From the NCBI GenBank assembly GCA_021797955.1, contig JAJZYV010000076.1:1-7713 (forward strand): a DNA stretch of 7,713 nucleotides, written 5' to 3'. Below are positions 1 through 5,274 of this stretch, one piece after another. A program made the translations under genes and the position numbers. Numbering within the stretch: position 1 is the first letter of the stretch; each line of letters opens with the position of its first letter. This DNA comes from Thermoplasmata archaeon. GTDB lineage: Archaea; Thermoplasmatota; Thermoplasmata; Thermoplasmatales; Thermoplasmataceae. The notes below the pieces were generated by a model that had not been told where the DNA came from, did no database searches, and saw nothing but the letters and a program-made list of their open reading frames with translations.

Positions 1-978
1 GATCATGTCAACATGAGCCAATCCACTAACGACTCTTATCCAACGATGATGAGAATTGCAGCCGTTTTTAAAGCAGAAAGATACATGGAAGAATTAAACA
101 AACTCATAGAATCAATGAAGAAAAAAACCGAACAGTTCAAAAACGTGAAGAAACCTGGCAGGACACATCTTCAAGATGCTGCATCTGTAACTCTGGGAAT
201 GGAATTTTCTGCATACGCATATACACTTGAAAAGAACTTACAGGATTTTGAAAACGCGATGGACTTCATATTGGAACTAAACATAGGTGGAACTGCAACA
301 GGAACAGGCATAAACACACCAAAGGGATACAAAGAGGAGATTGTAAAGGAAATTGCAGAGCATTCTGGTTACAACTTCAGAACCAGTGAAAACTTGCCAG
401 GAATAATGGAATTTCAATCAGATTTCTCGAGAATGATGAATGCTGTGGCGACAAATGCACTTGATATCAACAAAATTGCCAATGATTTGAGATTAATGTA
501 TTCTGGCCCTGGGACTGGATTGCACGAAATATTTATTCCTGCCGTCCAACAGGGATCGTCAATAATGCCCGGAAAGATCAACCCGTCTATTGCAGAAGCA
601 ATGAACATGATCTGCCATTCTGTTATCGGCGCTCAGCAGGCGCTTAACTTATCAGTTCAGGCTGGCCAGTTTGAACTTAATGTTATGATGCCAAACATAG
701 ATTATGAACTTTCCAGATCGCTTCAGATTATTACAAACGGAATGAGCATGTTCAGGAGATTATTGATTGATGGGATAGAAGCAAACAGGGAAGCATGCAA
801 CGAACATCTTTCAAAGAGTTTTGGCTCCGCGGCACTATTAAACCCTATTCTTGGTTATGATACAGTTGCCAAGGTAGTGAGAGAAGCACTTGAGACTCAC
901 AAATCAATAAAAGAATTAGCCCTCAAAACTGGAAAGATAAGTGAAGAAGAATACACAAGACTCATGACAGGAAGTTAG
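1..978 (+). CDS. aspA: Aspartate ammonia-lyase (aspartase), 5'-truncated by window edge
   Basis: Catalyses reversible deamination of L-aspartate to fumarate and ammonia in the cytoplasm; family members are homotetramers of the fumarase/aspartase superfamily. The frame is open to base 1 and reads DHVNMSQSTND, a conserved block normally about 135 residues into the protein, so the true start is outside the window; the ATG at 13 is internal. Numbering from that ATG, visible landmarks are GRTHLQDA (49-56), GGTATGTGINTP (92-103) and the catalytic SS-loop signature GSSIMPGKINP (181-191), whose second Ser is the expected general base. Aspartase is preferred over fumarase C because NTP follows GTGI (class II fumarases usually have NTH) and because the stretches IANDLRLMYSGP, AGQFELNVMMP and GIEAN match Bacillus-type aspartases. 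The C-terminus ends soon after the EEEYTRLM segment, roughly ten residues shorter than bacterial aspartases. It is convergent with the methyltransferase gene, 14 bases away. The superfamily is certain; aspartase over fumarase is probable. Confidence 0.87.
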   Translation, partial: DHVNMSQSTNDSYPTMMRIAAVFKAERYMEELNKLIESMKKKTEQFKNVKKPGRTHLQDAASVTLGMEFSAYAYTLEKNLQDFENAMDFILELNIGGTATGTGINTPKGYKEEIVKEIAEHSGYNFRTSENLPGIMEFQSDFSRMMNAVATNALDINKIANDLRLMYSGPGTGLHEIFIPAVQQGSSIMPGKINPSIAEAMNMICHSVIGAQQALNLSVQAGQFELNVMMPNIDYELSRSLQIITNGMSMFRRLLIDGIEANREACNEHLSKSFGSAALLNPILGYDTVAKVVREALETHKSIKELALKTGKISEEEYTRLMTGS

Positions 979-992
979 AATTACATAAAACA

Positions 993-1598
993 TTAAAATC
1001 TTACAAGCAGGTTGATGTAGTTATGATTTTTGGGTCTATAATTGAAAACTTTAATTATCTTAACACCAGAGTTTTCCATTAATTCCTCAAGTTCAGCTAA
1101 ACTGTAGTATTGAAAAAACCTTTTCTGATTTGTGCCCGTCATTGATTTTATTTCGTTTCCATTTCCTTCTATGAAACCAAACAACCCCATAGTATCCGAT
1201 CTTGCAGAAATAGAAATTCGTTCAAGTAGTGCGGTAGTATCCATTTTCTTCAGATGAATTAGTGAAGAGTATGCCCAGATGCCGAAATACTCCGTTAAAT
1301 CTAAGTCTTTGGAACGCAAATCTGCCTGAACTGAATGAAATCCCTTTGATCGTGTAATGCTGACCATTTCTCCCGATGCATCTATACAGTGAATTTCGAG
1401 TCCCCTACTTCTCAATATTTCCGCATCTCTTCCAGGTCCGCTTCCCAGGTCTGCAACTAATTTTCCCCTCAGTGAACTTGAAAAAGCATTGACTATGTCC
1501 GTGGGAAAATTTTCCCAAAAGTCCACTGTTTCAGCATCGTATAATCCACTCAGTTTGTTGTATGCCTCAATTGTCCGATCAGTAGCATCTTGTTTCAC
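993..1598 (-). CDS. Class I SAM-dependent methyltransferase, substrate unknown
   Basis: A 201-residue small-molecule-type methyltransferase with a Rossmann-like SAM fold. Motif I is ADLGSGPGRD (49-58), the acidic residue closing strand 2 is D73 in CIDAS, the post-II segment is QADL (91-94), and GIWAYSSLIHL (106-116) is the motif IV region. FFQYYSLAELEELMENSG (161-178) is typical of the C-terminal part of Methyltransf_11/25-like proteins. The N-terminal EAYNKLSGLYDAE resembles the usual substrate-side cap helix. The start is GTG at 1598-1596, because an in-frame TAA lies directly before it and the next Met is residue 79, inside the SAM fold. No Shine-Dalgarno precedes this GTG; a 10-codon mini-ORF with a strong one ends in a GTGA overlap with it, suggesting coupled translation. 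The neighbours do not reveal the substrate. The family is clear, but a specific function cannot be assigned. Confidence 0.9.
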   Translation of the reverse strand: MKQDATDRTIEAYNKLSGLYDAETVDFWENFPTDIVNAFSSSLRGKLVADLGSGPGRDAEILRSRGLEIHCIDASGEMVSITRSKGFHSVQADLRSKDLDLTEYFGIWAYSSLIHLKKMDTTALLERISISARSDTMGLFGFIEGNGNEIKSMTGTNQKRFFQYYSLAELEELMENSGVKIIKVFNYRPKNHNYINLLVRF

Positions 1599-1627
1599 TT
1601 ACAGGTCATGAGATTTGGATTAATCAT
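1595..1627 (-). CDS. Putative 10-codon leader peptide overlapping the methyltransferase start
   Basis: On the minus strand, GGGAGG (1638-1633) sits 5 bases before an ATG (1627-1625) that opens the mini-ORF MINPNLMTCK. Its TGA stop (1597-1595) overlaps the GTG start of the methyltransferase as GTGA. This is the best Shine-Dalgarno in the window, while the methyltransferase has none of its own, so the arrangement suits translational coupling by re-initiation. Alternatives are a sequencing error or frameshift that split a longer N-terminus, or a chance ATG. The stop, overlap and spacing are seen directly; that it is translated is inference. Confidence 0.4.
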   Translation of the reverse strand: MINPNLMTCK

Positions 1628-1632
1628 AGTTT

Positions 1633-1638
1633 CCTCCC
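1633..1638 (-). promoter_or_regulatory. Strong Shine-Dalgarno site (GGGAGG)
   Basis: GGGAGG on the minus strand, 5 bases before the mini-ORF ATG at 1627 and 34 bases before the methyltransferase GTG at 1598. It should pair well with the CCUCC near the 16S rRNA 3' end. It stands out because the other genes in this window have weak or no such site. Confidence 0.5.
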
Positions 1639-1676
1639 TGTTGATTTTTACCACGATAATTCACTTACTTTTTAAA

Positions 1677-1684
1677 TTTATAAA
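1677..1684. promoter_or_regulatory. Symmetrical TATA box for the divergent methyltransferase and amidohydrolase genes
   Basis: TTTATAAA matches the archaeal TATA consensus and is its own reverse complement, so it could place TBP for either direction. Rightward, initiation about 25 bases on falls near 1705-1708, giving a leader of about 28 bases before the ATG at 1735. Leftward, initiation near 1655 gives a leader of similar length before the mini-ORF ATG at 1627 that includes its Shine-Dalgarno. The site is read from sequence; start points are estimates. Confidence 0.5.
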
Positions 1685-1695
1685 CGGATAGATTA

Positions 1696-1709
1696 TAAGA
1701 TTAATCTTA
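1696..1709. promoter_or_regulatory. 14-bp perfect palindrome, candidate operator
   Basis: TAAGATTAATCTTA is a perfect palindrome lying where transcription of the amidohydrolase gene is predicted to start, just downstream of the TTTATAAA box. A dimeric repressor bound there would block initiation or promoter escape. It is A+T-rich, so a chance origin is possible, and no regulator gene is present in the window. Confidence 0.35.
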
Positions 1710-1734
1710 AATCAAATGCCATTATCACAGATTT

Positions 1735-2865
1735 ATGAAGGCAGTAAAGGCAACCACACTTTATGATGGAAAGGAATCTTACAAGGAAATGTATATCGGA
1801 TACGAAGGAGAAAAAATCACATATGTGGGTCAAAAGAAGCCAGAATGTGATATTGTCTCAGAAGGGGTTGTAACACCTTCTTTCATAGACCCACATAGCC
1901 ATATAGGACTCGATAGGGCTGGAGAGCCTGGTAGCGAGAGTGAGGCGAACGATAAACTGGATTCAATGATTCCACTGGGCAGGGCAGTTGATGGAGTTTA
2001 CATGGATGACCATGCGTTTTCAGAATCGGTAGAACATGGAGTACTTTATTCTGTGGTTCTCCCAGGAAGTGGGAATATACTTGGTGGAATGGGTTCTCTG
2101 ATAAGAAATTACTCGTCTAATATAAAGGACGCCTTCGTAAAGGATATCGGCGTTAAAATGGCTTTGGGATACAATCCAAGAAGCACAACCGAATGGAAGG
2201 GAAAGAGACCAACTACAAGAATGGGTGTTGGTGCTATAATAAGAGATAGATTTACCACAGCGAAAAAAGCAATGAACCTGATTGAGAACGGGAAAAAAAC
2301 TATTGATGAGATAGATAATGAAACAGAATTTCTAATCAAACTTATTAAGGGTGATTATAAAATAATGTGCCATCTACATAAGGAAGATGATGCACATTTC
2401 CTGATGGGACTGGTTGACCAATTTGGAATAAAACCAATAATAAACCATGGAATGGATTTCCACAGCAAAAGTATTTTTGAGGAAATCAAGAAAAGAGACC
2501 TGTCTTTGGTATATGGCCCCCTAGATTCACATCCATACAAGGTTGAACTAAAGCACGAAACCTGGAGAAATGTCCAGTATGTCCAAAATTCAGGAACACG
2601 ATTCGCTCTGATAAGTGACCACCCTGTAATATTACAGAGAACCCTATTCCTTACTACGAGGCACTTTATGAGATTTGGTGCCACTAAGGAACAGTGTGTT
2701 TCTTACGTTACTTCCAGGCCAGCAGAAATCCTCGGGCTGGATAATCTTGGAACACTTGAAAATGGAAAATTAGCTTCCTTAACCGTATGGAATAAAGATC
2801 CGTTCCAGTTCGACTCATTTGCAAGGACTGTTATAGGTGAAGGTAAAACTCTTATTTCAGAGTGA
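1735..2865 (+). CDS. Amidohydrolase-superfamily metal hydrolase, substrate unknown
   Basis: A 376-residue cytosolic amidohydrolase of the COG1228 type (imidazolonepropionase and related proteins). Predicted metal ligands follow the family order: HxH after strand 1 (H54, H56 in DPHSHIG), a strand-5 His in CHLHKEDD (H213, with H215 nearby), a strand-6 His in NHG (H238) and the strand-8 Asp in SDHP (D295). The composite N/C-terminal beta domain is recognisable (VVTPSFIDPH near 45-54; GTLENGKLASLTVWNKDPF at 339-357). The segment ALGYNPRSTTEWKGKRPTTRMG (143-164) matches a signature of a widespread uncharacterised subgroup; from memory most members read GENP where this one has GYNP. The only sensible start is the ATG at 1735; there is no clear Shine-Dalgarno. 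It is transcribed alone, divergent from the methyltransferase and 153 bases before the next gene. It is probably a cyclic amide or imide hydrolase or deaminase, but the sequence does not tell which. Fold confidence is high, substrate unknown. Confidence 0.88.
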   Translation: MKAVKATTLYDGKESYKEMYIGYEGEKITYVGQKKPECDIVSEGVVTPSFIDPHSHIGLDRAGEPGSESEANDKLDSMIPLGRAVDGVYMDDHAFSESVEHGVLYSVVLPGSGNILGGMGSLIRNYSSNIKDAFVKDIGVKMALGYNPRSTTEWKGKRPTTRMGVGAIIRDRFTTAKKAMNLIENGKKTIDEIDNETEFLIKLIKGDYKIMCHLHKEDDAHFLMGLVDQFGIKPIINHGMDFHSKSIFEEIKKRDLSLVYGPLDSHPYKVELKHETWRNVQYVQNSGTRFALISDHPVILQRTLFLTTRHFMRFGATKEQCVSYVTSRPAEILGLDNLGTLENGKLASLTVWNKDPFQFDSFARTVIGEGKTLISE

Positions 2866-2884
2866 AAAATTTAATTATTAACCC

Positions 2885-2890
2885 TTTTTT
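2885..2890 (+). terminator. Oligo-T stretch after the amidohydrolase gene
   Basis: Six consecutive T residues on the coding strand, about 20 bases after the TGA at 2863-2865 and inside a very A+T-rich stretch. Archaeal RNA polymerase can terminate at such T-runs without a hairpin. The assignment rests only on position and composition. Confidence 0.4.
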
Positions 2891-2985
2891 AATCTAATTC
2901 GAATTTAAATTAAATAGATCTGGGAATTTCAGCCGTTAAGATTTCCGCTTCACAATATCATTATTTCATCAATTAATGTCAAAAG

Positions 2986-2991
2986 TTTTAA
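2986..2991 (+). promoter_or_regulatory. Possible TATA box for the methylthiotransferase gene
   Basis: TTTTAA within AAAGTTTTAACA lies about 30 bases before the ATG at 3019, which would place initiation near 3013-3015 and give an almost leaderless mRNA. A second TATA-like stretch (TTTAAAA, 2999-3005) is too close, as it would start transcription inside the gene. GGAG at 3013-3016 is only 2 bases from the ATG, too close for a normal Shine-Dalgarno. The motif is weak. Confidence 0.3.
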
Positions 2992-3018
2992 CATTGGGTT
3001 TAAAATTCCAATGGAGCA

Positions 3019-4239
3019 ATGCCAAGGAAGATTTATGTTGAGGCGTACGGCTGCACTCAGGAAAAATCTGAGACGGGCCTTTACATTAACAGTATCATGG
3101 AAGAAGGGGACTCCATAACAAGCGATCCAAAAGAAGCAGATATAAGAGTAATTGGAACCTGCGTAGTTATAGGAAAGACTGAAAGGAAAATGATCCAGAG
3201 AATCGGGGAACTTTCCAATTTTGGAAATACAAAAGTTATTGGATGTCTTCCACCAACTTCTTCCGGTGTACTTAAAGAGAAGAACGTTGATCTGATCACT
3301 CCCTCAGAATTTAGAGACTTATACAGAGGAAAAATAGACAATATAGAAATTAAGGAGACTTCAATCCTTGATGGAATTCCCATTAATCAAGGATGTACAG
3401 GGAATTGCAACTTCTGCATATCGAGGGTTGCAAGAGGAAAACTCCTGTCCAGACACCCAGAAAAGATAGTAAATCAAGTTAGTATGATTCTGGATCGCGG
3501 AGTTAGGGAAATCAGAATCAGTTCCCTTGATACAGCTGCCTATGGATTAGATATAGGGACGTCCTTAGATAAACTTGTTAAAACTTTAACCTGTATTCCT
3601 GAAGATTTTAAGTTGAGAGTGGGAATGATGGAACCAAAAAATACAGAAAAAATTATTGATGGTTTGATTGACTCTTACAGATCTGAAAAGGTTTTCAAAT
3701 TCATGCATCTCCCAGTCCAAGATGGAGATGACAGAATATTACAACTGATGAACAGAGAATACACTGTTGATTCTTATTACATGATTAATAACAGATTTAA
3801 AGAGGAATTCCCGGATAGTGTTTTTTCAACTGACATAATTGTGGGATACCCAGGATCAGATGAGGAATCATTCCAGAGTACCGTTGATCTTCTTTATAAA
3901 AGCAGGCCTGATATTGTGAATATAACAACATTTTCACCCAGACAGTTTACAAGGGATTTTAATAAAAAGACACTACCTTCGAACAATGTAAAGAAATGGA
4001 GTGCAGAATATTCAAGAATTCATAAGGAAATAATTAGTGAAAATTATGAGAAACTTATAGGAACTGTCAGGGAAATAATGATAACAGAGGATGGGAGGAG
4101 GGAAACAAGCGTTGGAAGGGATGATGCATACAGACCGGTTGTAATTCCCGGAAAAATGGAGAAGTTCACAAAAATTCAATGTGAAATCGTGGAAACTGGG
4201 CCAACTTATCTGATAGGAAAACCACTTGTCACGGCATAG
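3019..4239 (+). CDS. MiaB-like tRNA t6A37 methylthiotransferase, archaeal/CDKAL1 type (e-MtaB)
   Basis: A 406-residue radical-SAM enzyme predicted to convert N6-threonylcarbamoyladenosine at tRNA position 37 to its 2-methylthio form, stabilising codon-anticodon pairing. Three domains are visible. The N-terminal UPF0004 domain (about 3-100) has three Cys for the auxiliary 4Fe-4S cluster: C12 (YGCT), C48 (GTCVV) and C76 (IGCLP). The radical-SAM core has CxxxCxxC at C126/C130/C133 (GCTGNCNFC), the segment HLPVQDGDDRILQLMNREY (230-248) and DIIVGYPGSDEE (272-283). A C-terminal TRAM RNA-binding domain (about 343-405) ends in YLIGKPL. Length fits the archaeal family. Oddities are GCTQEKSE where relatives usually have GCxxNxxDS/T, and VQDG where most have VQSG. 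The start is ATG 3019, with an in-frame stop at 3001-3003. It converges with dph2 and the two overlap by 11 bases. CDKAL1/e-MtaB is preferred over bacterial MiaB by overall pattern; the exact tRNA targets are inference. Confidence 0.9.
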   Translation: MPRKIYVEAYGCTQEKSETGLYINSIMEEGDSITSDPKEADIRVIGTCVVIGKTERKMIQRIGELSNFGNTKVIGCLPPTSSGVLKEKNVDLITPSEFRDLYRGKIDNIEIKETSILDGIPINQGCTGNCNFCISRVARGKLLSRHPEKIVNQVSMILDRGVREIRISSLDTAAYGLDIGTSLDKLVKTLTCIPEDFKLRVGMMEPKNTEKIIDGLIDSYRSEKVFKFMHLPVQDGDDRILQLMNREYTVDSYYMINNRFKEEFPDSVFSTDIIVGYPGSDEESFQSTVDLLYKSRPDIVNITTFSPRQFTRDFNKKTLPSNNVKKWSAEYSRIHKEIISENYEKLIGTVREIMITEDGRRETSVGRDDAYRPVVIPGKMEKFTKIQCEIVETGPTYLIGKPLVTA

Positions 4240-5239
4240 TATCTACATTGACTATCTCGTCCATTATATATTTGCCATTTCCCTTCTTTTTGAATATCAT
4301 GTTAAATTCCTGAGCCGTAAGTATTGGACTTTTATATCTGTCGAAATCATCTGTTGCAACCCTTGGGCATCCTGTGAAAACTATACAATCCGCCATCATA
4401 TTTTCAAATTCAGCTGGTGAAGATTCATTGGAATAGGCGAGGACAACTTCTCTGCCCATCTCCTTAATGTCTTTCATGATCTTTTTTGCGAGATTCAACC
4501 TATATTGACCTATTTTCGTATCTACAACTACAACAAATTTCTTTGCTTCCAAAGCCCTAGACATATTGATGAATCTTTTTCTTATGTGTCTATCGGCTTC
4601 ATCCTTCATTGATCTAAGCCTCTGGGGCTCACTCATGTCCAGGACATACACTTCCTTCTCAACAGCCAGTTGTGCTCCAAGGGAATGAAAAACCCCTGTT
4701 GAGACTACCACGTGGCAGTCTGCCCATGTCTCAAGTTCATGAAGTGGACTAAAATTGCATCCCAATAACTGTCCATCATACTTCAGTCTTCCATCGTGCT
4801 TTCCTATGGATACTTCAAATCCGTTTTCCATTAAAAAATCTTTTAGCTCCTGGGCGGCTTTCCTGTACTGTATGGAATATGCTACCCCTATCTTTCCGTA
4901 CTTCTTCTTCCTCAGTTCAGAAAGATCAAGATCATGAAATCCTCTGTAATCTTCATGAACATATTCCTCAAAAATAACGGGAATCCTATATGGGACGTTC
5001 GGAATCTCTGTATGCCCCAGCTGAACAACAGCATCAACATTTTTCCATTCGTCCATTGTTCCCGTGTCACATGCACCATAAAAACCTGATGAACTCACTA
5101 TAACATCAAAATCCCTTGACAGTTCGTTATAATATCTGAAAACACTTGGTTTCAGACCGTCTGGTAATTGCAAAAGAATTCTTCTTGCATTAAGTTCCTT
5201 CAACTTCGCTATGACCTTTCCAGGGTCAAGATATGCCAA
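4229..5239 (-). CDS. dph2: Diphthamide synthase subunit Dph2 (2-(3-amino-3-carboxypropyl)histidine synthase)
   Basis: Carries out the first step of diphthamide synthesis: a 4Fe-4S cluster cleaves SAM to a 3-amino-3-carboxypropyl radical that is added to a conserved His of elongation factor 2. The 336 residues show the three repeated domains of the family, each giving one cluster Cys: C57 (YGACD), C161 (LGCNFS) and C291 (TGCPRVATDD). This spacing is very close to Pyrococcus Dph2, where the ligands are C59, C163 and C287. Other hallmarks are LLQLPDGLK (22-30), VVQLGHTEIP (71-80) and the region around HSLGAQLA. The start is TTG at 5239-5237: an in-frame TGA lies 12 bases upstream and the next Met is residue 62, after the first ligand Cys. 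It is the last gene of the minus-strand cluster, 35 bases after hutI, with a small inverted repeat in the gap. In archaea a Dph2 homodimer does what Dph1-Dph2 does in eukaryotes. Confidence 0.95.
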   Translation of the reverse strand: MAYLDPGKVIAKLKELNARRILLQLPDGLKPSVFRYYNELSRDFDVIVSSSGFYGACDTGTMDEWKNVDAVVQLGHTEIPNVPYRIPVIFEEYVHEDYRGFHDLDLSELRKKKYGKIGVAYSIQYRKAAQELKDFLMENGFEVSIGKHDGRLKYDGQLLGCNFSPLHELETWADCHVVVSTGVFHSLGAQLAVEKEVYVLDMSEPQRLRSMKDEADRHIRKRFINMSRALEAKKFVVVVDTKIGQYRLNLAKKIMKDIKEMGREVVLAYSNESSPAEFENMMADCIVFTGCPRVATDDFDRYKSPILTAQEFNMIFKKKGNGKYIMDEIVNVDTMP

Positions 5240-5250
5240 CTCTGGATAAT

Positions 5251-5270
5251 ATCAATTGGGCTTAATTGAT
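5251..5270 (-). repeat. Short inverted repeat in the hutI-dph2 gap
   Basis: Two perfect 7-base arms (ATCAATT and AATTGAT) flank a 6-base loop. The element begins 4 bases after the hutI stop and ends 11 bases before the TTG start of dph2. As RNA it would be a weak A-U-rich hairpin next to the dph2 start; as DNA it could be an operator at a dph2-specific promoter. No T-run follows, so it does not look like a terminator. Confidence 0.4.
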
Positions 5271-5274
5271 TTTC

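Larger units (their letters stand above)
2866..3018. other. Intergenic region between amidohydrolase and methylthiotransferase genes
   Basis: These 153 bases hold no convincing gene. The left third is strongly A+T-rich and contains the oligo-T run; the right end carries the probable promoter of the next gene. A 21-codon ORF from an ATG at 2976 runs into the next gene in another frame and has no supporting ribosome site. I see no RNA gene motif. Confidence 0.6.

Noticed and set aside
414..608. Antisense ORF inside the aspartase gene
   Set aside because: It lies opposite a strongly conserved coding region and shows no recognisable domain or ribosome site.
1..978. Reading the first gene as class II fumarase
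   Set aside because: The general superfamily motifs fit both, but NTP after GTGI and the AGQFELNVMMP/GIEAN stretches match aspartases better. The N-terminal distinguishing residues are outside the window, so fumarase is not fully excluded.
13..978. ATG at 13 as a true start codon
   Set aside because: The frame is open to base 1 and the conserved motif DHVNxSQSTND spans this Met, so the ATG is internal.
2109..2684. Two antisense ORFs (2109-2339 and 2355-2684) inside the amidohydrolase gene
   Set aside because: Their translations look like shadow ORFs of an A+T-rich gene, with no domain; the plus-strand gene has clear active-site motifs.
2869..2915. Inverted repeat ATTTAATT / AATTAAAT with a long spacer after the amidohydrolase gene
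   Set aside because: The arms contain only A and T in a region of nearly pure A+T, and the loop is over 30 bases, so chance is the simplest explanation.
2976..3041. 21-codon ORF starting before the methylthiotransferase gene
   Set aside because: It overlaps the gene in another frame, lacks a ribosome site and has no distinctive composition.
4226..4420. Plus-strand ORF over the 3' end of dph2
   Set aside because: It is opposite the conserved third domain of Dph2 and has no family features.
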